A stretch of 8,013 nt of DNA from JAWLCG01 sp041687295 (GCA_041687295.1 JAWLCG010000228.1:1-8013); one strand, 5' to 3'. Counted from the first letter of the stretch, positions 1 through 6,835 are shown. Program-made: numbers and translations. Notes: generated from the sequence alone by a model not told the origin.

Positions 1-240
1 CTCCGCACGGGATTCCGCGGACGACTGAATAGCAGGTTGCGTGATCGACGCCCCACAATCTGCCCAGGCTGGCTTGACAAACGGCTACATAGCAGGGCTT
101 TGGGTTCGCAAGGGCCGGAACTCCGGGGGCTCGCGCCCCCGGCTAAGCTCTTTCGCCCTTTCGGGGCTTCAGACCGCGGGCCTACGGGCGGCGGCATCGG
201 TTGGCGGGCCTCGCTGCGCTCGAAGAGAGCCTACGGGGGG
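1..240. other. Intergenic region downstream of the efflux operon
   Basis: No gene is supported in these 240 bases. The region contains the GC hairpin at 123-142, a 9-base direct repeat GCCTACGGG (180-188 and 229-237), and ATAGCAGG at 29-36 and 89-96. A GGTTCG string near 103-108 resembles part of a tRNA T-loop but no cloverleaf could be built around it. Transcription from the operon should end here. Confidence 0.55.
123..142. repeat. GC-rich hairpin downstream of the operon, possible terminator or dispersed palindrome
   Basis: CCGGGGGC-TCGC-GCCCCCGG is a perfect 8-bp stem with a 4-base loop, about 100 bases beyond the permease stop. No T-run follows in the operon's direction, so it is not a classic intrinsic terminator. 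Immediately after it on the plus strand comes CTAAGC, a layout shared with the hairpin at 6773-6796. This suggests a repeated palindromic element. Confidence 0.55.
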
Positions 241-1506
241 CTACTCGTGGCGCAGCGCGACGATGGGGTCGAGGCGGGCGGCGCGGACGGCGGGGTAGAG
301 GCCGAAGACGATGCCCACGCCGACGCTGATGCCCAGCGAGAGGACCACGCTGTAGAGCGGCACGCGGGTGGGCATGCCGGCGAACTGCTCGATCATCCAG
401 GGCAGCAGCAGGCCCATGCCGATGCCGATCAGCCCGCCGATGCTGGACAGGACGACCGTCTCGACGAGGAACTGGGTGATGATCTGGTGGCGTTTGGCGC
501 CGATGGCGCGGCGGATGCCGATCTCGCGGGTGCGTTCGGTGACGCTGGCGAGCATGATGTTCATGATGCCGATGCCGCCGACCAGCAGGCTGATGCCGGC
601 GATGGAGCCCAGGACGATGTTGAAGGTTCGGCGGGTGGCCTCGGCCTGGCGCAGCAGGGCGAGGGGCACGTGGATGCGGTAGTCGTCCTTGCGGTGGAAG
701 GTGCGGAGCATCCGCTCGATGACGCCGGCGCCGGTCTCGACGTGCTCGGTGCCGTCGATCTGGACGAGGATCTGGTGCAGCTCGACGCGTTCCATCTGGA
801 ACGAGCCGGTGGAGCGCTGGATGACGACGTCGCCGTAGCGTTCGCGGGCGAGGTTGAGCGGCACGTAGGCGTCGACCTCCTGGTCGGGCGTCTGGACGGC
901 GCCGGCGGCGCTTTCGCTGTGGACGATGCCGATGACCTCGTAGTAGTCCCCGCCGATCCGCAGGCGCTGGCCGAGGGTGGCCTCGGTGGCCAGCAGCCGG
1001 CGGGCGCCGTGCTCGGTGAGGACGCAGACGTCGGCGGCCTGGTTGACGTCGCGGTCGGTCAGCACGCGCCCGGCCAGCACGCGGCGCTCGACGAGGCGGA
1101 ACCAGTCCGGCGTGGTGCCCACGAGGCGCAGCTCCATGGCCCGGCTGCCGAGTCGGCCCTCCTTGCGGACGACCTTGACCGGCACGGTGGCGCGGACGCT
1201 GGGCAGGCTCTCGCGGATCCGCTGCTCGTCGGCGTAGGTCAGGCCGTAGACGCTCATCCGCGAGCGGGTGGTGTTGGCCTGCTCGTCCTCGGTGGGCTTG
1301 ATGGAGCTCAGCAGGATGTTCTCGCTGCCGAGCTTGCGGATGTCCTCCTCGATCTGGGCGCTGGCGCCCTCGCCGACGGCGAGCATCGCGATGACGCTGC
1401 CGACGCCGAAGACCACGCCCAGCACCGTCAGCAGCGAGCGGAGCTTGTGCAGCAGGAGGTTCTTGATGCCCAGGCGGACGTTGCGGATGAAGCGGACGGC
1501 ACGCAT
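241..1506 (-). CDS. MacB/FtsX-family ABC transporter permease of a tripartite efflux pump
   Basis: This 421-residue inner-membrane subunit would couple ATP hydrolysis by its partner ATPase to movement of substrate through the adaptor and outer-membrane channel. Four membrane segments are visible in the MacB pattern: one near residues 24-46, then a large periplasmic domain (about 47-294, MacB_PCD type), then segments near 295-319, 345-371 and 385-405. The cytoplasmic coupling stretch ERTREIGIRRAIGAK (324-338) and the C-terminal motif GLYPAVRAARLDPIVALRHE are hallmarks of the family. Unlike E. coli MacB (about 650 residues, ATPase fused at the N terminus), the ATPase is a separate gene here. 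The start ATG shares one base with the ATPase stop (TGATG, 1504-1508), and a GGAGGGAG-like ribosome site lies at 1513-1521. It is the last gene of the operon. The family also includes LolC/E-like and peptide exporters, so the substrate is unknown. The fold and role are secure. Confidence 0.95.
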   Translation of the reverse strand: MRAVRFIRNVRLGIKNLLLHKLRSLLTVLGVVFGVGSVIAMLAVGEGASAQIEEDIRKLGSENILLSSIKPTEDEQANTTRSRMSVYGLTYADEQRIRESLPSVRATVPVKVVRKEGRLGSRAMELRLVGTTPDWFRLVERRVLAGRVLTDRDVNQAADVCVLTEHGARRLLATEATLGQRLRIGGDYYEVIGIVHSESAAGAVQTPDQEVDAYVPLNLARERYGDVVIQRSTGSFQMERVELHQILVQIDGTEHVETGAGVIERMLRTFHRKDDYRIHVPLALLRQAEATRRTFNIVLGSIAGISLLVGGIGIMNIMLASVTERTREIGIRRAIGAKRHQIITQFLVETVVLSSIGGLIGIGMGLLLPWMIEQFAGMPTRVPLYSVVLSLGISVGVGIVFGLYPAVRAARLDPIVALRHE

Positions 1507-2201
1507 CAGGACTCTCCCTCCACCCGGTCGACCCGCCCGTCGCGCATGTGCAGCTGGGTGCGGGCGTAGGTGGCGATATCGGGCTCGTGGGTCACCAGGA
1601 TCACGGTCTTGCCCTGGGCGTTGAGCTCGCTGAGCAGCTCCATGATCTGCACGCCGGTGGCCGAGTCGAGGTTGCCGGTGGGCTCATCGGCCAGCAGGAC
1701 GGCGGGGTCGTTGGCCAGGGCGCGGGCGACGGCGACGCGCTGCTGCTGGCCGCCGGAGAGCTCGGTGGGCCGATGGTCCAGCCGGTCGCCCAGGCCGACG
1801 CGCTGGGCCAGCTCGGCGGCCCGATCGGCCGAGCGCTGGGCCTCCCAGCCCAGGTAGTACAGCGGCAGCTCGATGTTCTCCCGGACGGTCAGCTGGGGGA
1901 TCAGGTTGAAGCTCTGGAAGATGAAGCCCAGCTCGCGGAGGCGCAGGTCGCTCAGGGCGTCGTCGGTGAGGTCGGCGACGTCCTGGCCGTTGAGGCGGTA
2001 CAGGCCGCTGGTGGGGCGGTCCAGGCAGCCCAGCAGGTTGAGCATGGTGCTCTTGCCCGAGCCGCTGGGGCCCATGATCGCCCAGAAGCCGCCGGTGGGG
2101 ATCGACAGCGTCACGCCGTCCAGCGCGTGCACCTGCGTGGCGCCCATCTGGTAGGTCTTGCGGACGTCCTGGAGGTGGACCAGGCCATTGGCAGGGGCCA
2201 T
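1506..2201 (-). CDS. ABC transporter ATP-binding protein, MacB/LolD type
   Basis: This 231-residue cytoplasmic ATPase powers the permease encoded immediately after it. All nucleotide-binding motifs are intact: Walker A GPSGSGKST (44-52), Q-loop FQSFNLIP (95-102, Gln96), signature LSGGQQQR (148-155), Walker B with D-loop VLLADEPTGNLD (168-179) and the switch histidine in VTHE (His205). The LADEPTGNLD Walker B and FQSFNLIP Q-loop are typical of the LolD/MacB/FtsE group. The length is the usual single-domain size. The start lies only three bases after the adaptor stop, with a GGGAGGG ribosome site at 2211-2217 inside the end of the adaptor gene. Its stop overlaps the permease start by one base, so 1:1 coupled synthesis is likely. 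Lipoprotein sorting (LolD) is a less likely role because the neighbours are an adaptor and an outer-membrane channel. Confidence 0.96.
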   Translation of the reverse strand: MAPANGLVHLQDVRKTYQMGATQVHALDGVTLSIPTGGFWAIMGPSGSGKSTMLNLLGCLDRPTSGLYRLNGQDVADLTDDALSDLRLRELGFIFQSFNLIPQLTVRENIELPLYYLGWEAQRSADRAAELAQRVGLGDRLDHRPTELSGGQQQRVAVARALANDPAVLLADEPTGNLDSATGVQIMELLSELNAQGKTVILVTHEPDIATYARTQLHMRDGRVDRVEGES

Positions 2202-2204
2202 GGG

Positions 2205-3956
2205 TTACTGCCCTCCCGGGCGGCGCCCGCCGCCGCCGGGGCCGCCCCGCCCGCCGGCCTGGCCGCGGAGTTTCTGCAGCTCGGCCCGCTGCTCGTCGGT
2301 GAGGTTGGCGAAGAACTGCATCCGCTGCTCGTTGGTCATGGTGCGGAGCTTTTCGGGGTCCAGCCAGCTGGGCAGGGCGGGCGTCTCGGCCGGCTCGGCG
2401 GGGGCCTCGACGGCGGCCACCTCGGCCGGCGCGGTCGTCGGCGGGGGCATCTCGGCCAGGGCCTCGTTGGCCGTCGACGCCGGCGACAGCGGGGGCGCCA
2501 GCAGCACAGGCTCGCCGGCCTGGACGCCGTCGAGGATGTGGACCATGCGGTTGTTGTCCAGGCCGATCGTGACGGGGCGGGCCTGCGGGCCGGCCGGCGA
2601 GGGCGTGTAGACCACCGGCTGGCCGTTGATGCGGGTGACGGCCTGCACAGGCACGCTCAGGGCGTCGTTGTGCTGCTGGACGACGATGGTGGCCCGGCAG
2701 CTCATGCCGGGGCGCAGGGCGCTGCCGTCGCCGTCGAGCTGGATCTCGGTGGGGTAGACCTTCAGGTCGGGGTTCATCCACGCGCTGGTCGCGTCGGGCA
2801 TGGGGGCGATCTTGGTCACCCGGCCCCAGAAGGTCTGGTTGGGCAGCGCGTCGACGGCGACCCGCACCGGCAGGCCCAGGCGGACCTTCTGCAGGCTCGA
2901 CTCGTGGATCTTGGTCTCGACCATCATCGAGGCCGTCGTGGGCAGGTGGATCAGCTCCTGCCGCTCGGTGACCTGCTGGCCGGCCTCGAGGGGCTCGGCG
3001 TTGCCCCGCCAGCCCCCCTGGCCGCTGGTGGCGTAGACGACCATGCCGGCGACGGGCGCGCGGATCGTGCACAGGGCGATCTGCTCGTCGAGCTTCTTGA
3101 GCTTGTCCTGCTGGCGGGTCAGCTCGGACTGCTTGGCCGTCAGCTCGGCCTCGGCCTGGACCAGGTCGGCGGCGGCCTTGCGCTTGACGCGGTCCAGGGC
3201 CATGCGGGCCTGCTCGACGTCGCTCTCCAGCTGCGCCAGGTCGCGCTGGTGGGTGTACTGGGTCAGCAGGTTCAGCTTGCTCTGGGCCAGCGCGACGGCC
3301 AGCTCGGCCCGCTTGAAGGCCAGCTCGTCCGCCTGCAGGTCCGTGCGGGTGATGTAGCCCTCCTCGGCCAGCTGGCGGCTCCAGTCCAGCCGGTCCTGAG
3401 CCCGCTGAAGCTCCTCGCGGGCCAGCGTGATCTCGTTCTCGGCCTGCTGGAGCTGCTGGGGGTACTCGCCCTCGTTGTACTTCTGCAGATCGGTCTTGGA
3501 GAAGCGATAGGCCAGGTCGGCCTTGTCGATGTCGCTCTCGCTCTGGCTGCGGGTGACGGCGAGGTTCTCGCGGGCGCGGATGAAGGCGGCCTCGGCGTTG
3601 AGCACCGTGATGCCCTGCTGGGTCTTCTGCTCGATCAGGCCGCTGGCGTCCAGCTCGACCAGCAGGTCGCCCTCCTGCACGCGCGTGCCCTCGGGCACCA
3701 GCGACAGCAGCGTGGTCCGCCCCTCGACCTGGCAGCGGACGGCCACCTTCTCGCGGTTGTTGATCGTGCCGGCCTCGGTGACGCTGATCTCCAGCGGGCC
3801 CCGGCGGACGGGGAACAGGGCGGCCTGGGCATCGCCCTTCTCGCCGAGCCCCGCGCCCGAGACGCCCAGGGCCAACACGACCAGGCCCCCGGCCCCGCCG
3901 GCCAGCCACATCCAGCGCCGCTTCAGCCATCCGCTCTTACTGGGGGAGATATTCAT
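2205..3956 (-). CDS. HlyD/MacA-family periplasmic adaptor (membrane fusion protein) with extra C-terminal tail
   Basis: This 583-residue adaptor would bridge the inner-membrane ABC unit and the outer-membrane channel. The N terminus has basic residues then one membrane anchor (about 17-36, no lipobox). A first lipoyl half follows (about 54-105, with LVPEGTRVQEGDLLVELD), then a long helical hairpin (about 108-292), the second lipoyl half (TIRAPVAGMVVYA, from 297), a beta-barrel (about 341-430) and a membrane-proximal domain to about 487. E. coli MacA is about 370 residues; the excess here comes from the longer coiled coil and the tail. The tail is Pro/Ala-rich (490-530), then charged with repeated NEQR/DEQR units (535-563), then a Gly/Arg-rich end. 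At the hairpin tip the AcrA/MacA motif R-x3-L-x6-S reads W192-x3-L196-x6-T203. The ATG at 3954-3956 is preferred because the anchor follows directly and GAAAGGG lies seven bases upstream (3964-3970). The gene starts 20 bases inside the end of the channel gene. Adaptor role secure; tail function unknown. Confidence 0.94.
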   Translation of the reverse strand: MNISPSKSGWLKRRWMWLAGGAGGLVVLALGVSGAGLGEKGDAQAALFPVRRGPLEISVTEAGTINNREKVAVRCQVEGRTTLLSLVPEGTRVQEGDLLVELDASGLIEQKTQQGITVLNAEAAFIRARENLAVTRSQSESDIDKADLAYRFSKTDLQKYNEGEYPQQLQQAENEITLAREELQRAQDRLDWSRQLAEEGYITRTDLQADELAFKRAELAVALAQSKLNLLTQYTHQRDLAQLESDVEQARMALDRVKRKAAADLVQAEAELTAKQSELTRQQDKLKKLDEQIALCTIRAPVAGMVVYATSGQGGWRGNAEPLEAGQQVTERQELIHLPTTASMMVETKIHESSLQKVRLGLPVRVAVDALPNQTFWGRVTKIAPMPDATSAWMNPDLKVYPTEIQLDGDGSALRPGMSCRATIVVQQHNDALSVPVQAVTRINGQPVVYTPSPAGPQARPVTIGLDNNRMVHILDGVQAGEPVLLAPPLSPASTANEALAEMPPPTTAPAEVAAVEAPAEPAETPALPSWLDPEKLRTMTNEQRMQFFANLTDEQRAELQKLRGQAGGRGGPGGGGRRPGGQ

Positions 3957-5832
3957 GCCACAACCCTTTCTCGTCGACTTCCAGCACACCCATGTCCCGT
4001 TGCAGCTCCAGCTCGGCCACCCGGTAGTCCACCAGGGCCGCCGACAGGGCGTCACGCGCGTTGACCAGGGCCTCCTGGGCCTCCAGCACGTCGCGGATCT
4101 CGGCCCGGCCCGCCTGGAGGAACAGCTCCGTGCTCGCCACACGCCGCTCGGCCAGCCGCACCGCCGTCGCCTGGATCCGCAGGCTCTCGCGGGCCTGCAG
4201 CAGGCCCCGCAGCTCCGAGCGAATCTCCAGCTTGATCGAATCCTCCAGCTCCTGGACGCTCCGCACGACCTGGTCGAGCCGAATGTAGCTGTCGCGGTAG
4301 TCGGCGGCCTCGGCCGAACGCTCCAGGGCCGGGTCCAGCACCAGGCCCGCGTCGTAGAAGCCCAGGTCCGGGCGGAAGGGGGCGTCGCCGCTGGCCCCGC
4401 TGCCCAGGCCCCGCCGTCCGCCGGCCGAGCCGCCGCCGGCCAGCCGCAGGTCGCTCCGCAGCCGATCGGCGGCCACCACGACGCGGCGCTGGGCGTCGAA
4501 CACCCGCCCCTGGGCCGTCCGCAGGTCCAGCCGATGCTCCAGGGCGATGGTGACGGCCTCGGTCGGGTCCAGCTCGTAGGGCCCGCCCCCCTCCCGCGTC
4601 GGGGCGTCCAGCTCGACCGCCGCACCGGCCGAGACGCCTGGCCGGGGGCCCGCCGACCCGATTGCGCCGGCCGGGCCACGGGCGGACGCCTGGCCCGGCT
4701 CCAGGGTCGTCACGTGCGCCAGGGCCTGGCGGGTGGTCTCGGCCAGCCGCTCGAGCTCCTCGCGCTCCAACTCGATCACCGCGTCGGTCGGCAGGCCCAG
4801 CACGCCCTTGAAGCCGTCCAGCCGCTGGGCGTAGGCCTGCTGGGCGGAGATCCACCGATCGCGGGCCCGCAGCTCGTCCTGGCGGGCCTGGTCGACCTGG
4901 ATCTCCGGCAGCCGGCCCGACTCGGCCAGCCGCTGGGCGCGTCGGCCCGCGAGGATCAGCTGGCGGTAGTTCTCCTCGGCGTTGCGGACCTGGTCGAGCT
5001 GCTGGAGCACCGAGAGGTACTCGCTGGCGACCCGCACGGCCAGGGTCCGCTTGTACCGCTCCCAGGCGTAGGCGGCGTAGAGCACGTTGCGCTCAGCCTG
5101 CGTGAGCGGCTCGGTCACGATGTGCCGGCCCGAGCCCCGCAGCATCGGCACGTTGACGCTCAGGTCGCCCAGCACGCCGTACGCGCTGGCGCGGTCCAGC
5201 GTCAGCAGCCTGGCCAGGTCCAGGGCGAACAGGCCCGTGAAGCTCGCCCCGTTCATCAGCCGGCGCGACCAGCCCAGCGAGTTGCCGCTGGCCGCGTCCT
5301 GCCGGGCCGTGCCGGACTGCAGCTGGGTCGAGTAGCTCGCGTCGAGCGCCCCGGTGAAGGTGTTGGCGAAGGCGTCGCGCTCCAGGTCCAGGCCCAGGGC
5401 GGCCCGGTAGAGCTCCTCCTTGCGGGCCTGGTACTCGCGGTTGTTGGCGGCGGCGACCTGCAGGGCCTCGTTGAGCGTCAGGCACAGGGGCGTGTCCTTG
5501 GCGGGCAGGCTGGCCGGGTCGATCTCCGCCGGCGTGGTGCGGAAGCCCTTCTCGGGCCAGTGCTCGATCTCGTCGAGGTAGTCCGCCCCCAGCGACGCCG
5601 GCCCGGCCGTCGGCAGCCCCTGGCCCAGCAGCAGCCGGCGGCGCAGCAGGTCGGCGGGCTGGTCGATCGTGAAGGGCTCCTGCCGGCCCAGCGCGTCGCG
5701 CTGGGTGCCCTCGACGATGGCGGTCGCCCGCTCGTCGACGCCGCGGCGGTGGTGCTCCGGGCTGCACCCGCCCAGCAGCCCCGCCGTCAGCAGGGCCCCC
5801 AGGCACAGGAACATCAGGCACGTCACGCGCAT
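3937..5832 (-). CDS. TolC-like outer-membrane efflux lipoprotein
   Basis: This 631-residue protein is the predicted outer-membrane channel of the pump. It starts with a lipoprotein signal (hydrophobic residues about 5-20, lipobox LLGGC, Cys23), so the mature protein is probably acylated at Cys23. Residues about 24-112 are a charged leader not found in E. coli TolC. Two outer-membrane efflux repeats follow: about 113-350, beginning LTLNEALQVAAANN and ending VLGLPTD, and about 420-620, beginning LDPTEAVTIALEHRLDL and ending MGVLEVD. A Gly/Ala/Pro-rich linker lies between them (about 378-418), and another such stretch sits at about 465-484. The length exceeds the usual 450-500 residues. The ATG at 5830-5832 is chosen because GAGGTGAG sits just upstream and the signal peptide begins there. 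An in-frame ATG at 5863-5865 overlaps the repressor stop as ATGA but lacks a visible ribosome site and would add 11 residues. The channel role is confident; the substrate is unknown. Confidence 0.93.
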   Translation of the reverse strand: MRVTCLMFLCLGALLTAGLLGGCSPEHHRRGVDERATAIVEGTQRDALGRQEPFTIDQPADLLRRRLLLGQGLPTAGPASLGADYLDEIEHWPEKGFRTTPAEIDPASLPAKDTPLCLTLNEALQVAAANNREYQARKEELYRAALGLDLERDAFANTFTGALDASYSTQLQSGTARQDAASGNSLGWSRRLMNGASFTGLFALDLARLLTLDRASAYGVLGDLSVNVPMLRGSGRHIVTEPLTQAERNVLYAAYAWERYKRTLAVRVASEYLSVLQQLDQVRNAEENYRQLILAGRRAQRLAESGRLPEIQVDQARQDELRARDRWISAQQAYAQRLDGFKGVLGLPTDAVIELEREELERLAETTRQALAHVTTLEPGQASARGPAGAIGSAGPRPGVSAGAAVELDAPTREGGGPYELDPTEAVTIALEHRLDLRTAQGRVFDAQRRVVVAADRLRSDLRLAGGGSAGGRRGLGSGASGDAPFRPDLGFYDAGLVLDPALERSAEAADYRDSYIRLDQVVRSVQELEDSIKLEIRSELRGLLQARESLRIQATAVRLAERRVASTELFLQAGRAEIRDVLEAQEALVNARDALSAALVDYRVAELELQRDMGVLEVDEKGLWHEYLPQ

Positions 5833-5861
5833 GGACTCACCTCGCAGGGATTCTGGGGTTC

Positions 5862-6503
5862 TCATGGCCGGGCGTTCTGCAGGCTCTCGGCCGAGGCGGC
5901 GGACACAGCGGCGGGCGGCTCGGCGGGCCCGGCGCCGCGGATGAACAGCTCGACCACCAGCTCGAGACTGCGGTGGGCCGGGGCGACCTCGTCGGCCAGG
6001 TCGCGCGCCCGCGTGCGGAGCATGCCCAGCAGGAACGTCGCCAGCACCTCGGCCGGCACGTCGGGGCGGATGCGCCCCTCGGCCACGCCGGCCTGGATCA
6101 CCTGCCCGACGGCCGAGATCAGCTTGCGCCGCTGCTGCCGCCACGACTGCCTGGCGTCGCCGCGGAACCAGTGGGCGCGGGCCTCCTCCGACTGCATCAT
6201 GCGGAACAGCTGCCGCCGCTTGCCGAAGAACTCGCTGATCCGCCTCACCGTCGCCAGCAGCTGCTGCTGAAAGCCCCCTCCGTCGCCGGCCGCCTGGGCG
6301 ACCAGGCCGCACAACTCGTCGAAACCGCTGGTGGCGGTCTGGAAGAACAGGTCGTCCTTGTCGCGGAAGTAGCGGTAGATCGTGCCCTTGCCGACATGCG
6401 CCTCCTGCACGACGTCGTCGAGGGTAATCTCGTGGAACCGTCGGCTGGTGAACAGCGATTCCGCCGCCCGCATGATATCCGCCCGCCGATCGCGCTTGGC
6501 CAT
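5862..6503 (-). CDS. TetR/AcrR-family transcriptional repressor of the efflux operon
   Basis: This 213-residue cytoplasmic DNA-binding protein has the classic N-terminal TetR domain (about 8-54). Its helix-turn-helix is TLDDVVQEAHVGKGTIYRYF (27-46), followed by the usual RDKDDLF. The rest (about 60-190) is a helical ligand-binding and dimerisation domain containing the common pattern EGRIRPDVPAEVLA (142-155). The Pro/Ala-rich end (191-213) is probably disordered. The ATG at 6501-6503 is supported by GAGG about eight bases upstream and by the motif lying at its normal distance from the N terminus. The gene is first in the operon, 29 bases before the channel gene. A palindrome (6525-6538) lies 21 bases upstream of its start, so it most likely represses itself and the pump together until a ligand binds. 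Family assignment is very secure; the target is inferred from position. The ligand cannot be deduced. Confidence 0.95.
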   Translation of the reverse strand: MAKRDRRADIMRAAESLFTSRRFHEITLDDVVQEAHVGKGTIYRYFRDKDDLFFQTATSGFDELCGLVAQAAGDGGGFQQQLLATVRRISEFFGKRRQLFRMMQSEEARAHWFRGDARQSWRQQRRKLISAVGQVIQAGVAEGRIRPDVPAEVLATFLLGMLRTRARDLADEVAPAHRSLELVVELFIRGAGPAEPPAAVSAASAESLQNARP

Positions 6504-6524
6504 GGCCCGGTCCTCAAAAATAAA

Positions 6525-6538
6525 ACTGACTGGTCAGT
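6525..6538. promoter_or_regulatory. Candidate TetR-family operator palindrome
   Basis: The sequence is ACTGAC-TG-GTCAGT: two perfect 6-bp arms around a 2-base centre, in the spacer upstream of the TetR gene. Sites built on a TGAC/GTCA dyad are common for TetR/AcrR repressors. It covers the position where transcription would begin from the candidate promoter at 6543-6572, so bound repressor would block initiation. Binding is inferred, not shown. Confidence 0.7.
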
Positions 6539-6542
6539 ACCG

Positions 6543-6572
6543 TTTGTACCGCGCCGGCCCCCCGCCATGCAA
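6543..6572 (-). promoter_or_regulatory. Candidate sigma-70-type promoter of the tetR-efflux operon
   Basis: Read on the minus strand, TTGCAT (6572-6567) and TACAAA (6548-6543) are separated by 18 bases, a loose match to -35 and -10 boxes. The predicted start near 6536 falls inside the operator palindrome, about 33 bases before the repressor ATG. The -10 matches consensus at four of six positions and the -35 at three of six, so this remains a candidate. An A/T-rich stretch nearer the gene (6515-6525) could hold an alternative -10. Confidence 0.45.
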
Positions 6573-6583
6573 GAGGTTGCTGA

Positions 6584-6616
6584 ATCGCCGGCGTCGCCCA
6601 CCCCCCTGCCGGCGAT
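6584..6616. repeat. 9-bp inverted repeat upstream of the operon promoter
   Basis: ATCGCCGGC (6584-6592) pairs perfectly with GCCGGCGAT (6608-6616) across a 15-base C-rich loop. It lies just upstream of the candidate -35 box. No T-run follows, so it is a weak terminator candidate. It could be a regulator site or a chance dyad in GC-rich DNA. Confidence 0.4.
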
Positions 6617-6772
6617 GGCTGCGGCGCGAGACATGCCCGGCCAGGCCGCGTGAATCGGCTCCAGCCGGCTCAGCTCAGGGCGCCAGTCTTCCCCGTCGAT
6701 CAGATGCAGGGGAGGCGCTTGAGTCTGTGCTGATCGACCTCGCTGGCAGCCCGACTCTCGCCTGGACCGTTT

Positions 6773-6796
6773 GGCGCTTGCGCCTGCGGGGTAAGC
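6773..6796. repeat. Short palindrome resembling the 123-148 element
   Basis: GGCGC-TT-GCGCC is followed by TGCGGGGTAAGC. From the second stem arm onward it aligns with the 133-148 sequence (GCGCC, then CGG, then TAAGC) with one gap and a few substitutions. This may be a second copy of one palindromic repeat family, but the match is short and GC-rich. Confidence 0.35.
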
Positions 6797-6811
6797 AAAG
6801 GTTCTGGCCAC

Positions 6812-6835
6812 GCCCACGGATTGCCATCCGTGGGC
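6812..6835. repeat. Perfect 10-bp hairpin downstream of arsM
   Basis: GCCCACGGAT, a TGCC loop and ATCCGTGGGC form a perfect 10-bp stem with a 4-base loop. It begins 61 bases beyond the arsM stop. A transcriptional terminator for arsM is possible, but no T-run follows on either strand. A dispersed intergenic palindrome is equally likely; I recall similar CCCACGGAT palindromes from planctomycete genomes, which is memory and unverified. Confidence 0.6.

Noticed and set aside
100..143. tRNA-like GGTTCG string near a GC stem
   Set aside because: No acceptor, D or anticodon stems can be arranged around it on either strand.
37..1569. 510-codon open frame on the plus strand
   Set aside because: It is antisense to the permease and dominated by Asp/Ala/Gly/His repeats of the kind produced by the opposite strand of GC-rich genes.
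1548..4064. 838-codon open frame on the plus strand
   Set aside because: It lies antisense to the adaptor, ATPase and permease genes. Its translation is Gly/Ala/Leu/Asp/Gln-biased with no motifs, as expected opposite GC-rich coding DNA.
3957..4679. Upstream extension of the adaptor gene to 4679
   Set aside because: It overlaps the channel gene in another frame and would precede the membrane anchor with Arg/Trp/Pro-rich shadow sequence.
3523..6270. 915-codon open frame on the plus strand
   Set aside because: It is antisense to the channel, adaptor and repressor genes, with low-complexity Arg/Gln/Gly/Leu composition and no recognisable domain. Clear family motifs are on the other strand.
5833..6312. 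Upstream extension of the channel gene to 6312
   Set aside because: The added part overlaps the repressor out of frame and would bury the lipoprotein signal. The ATG at 5832 has a good ribosome site.
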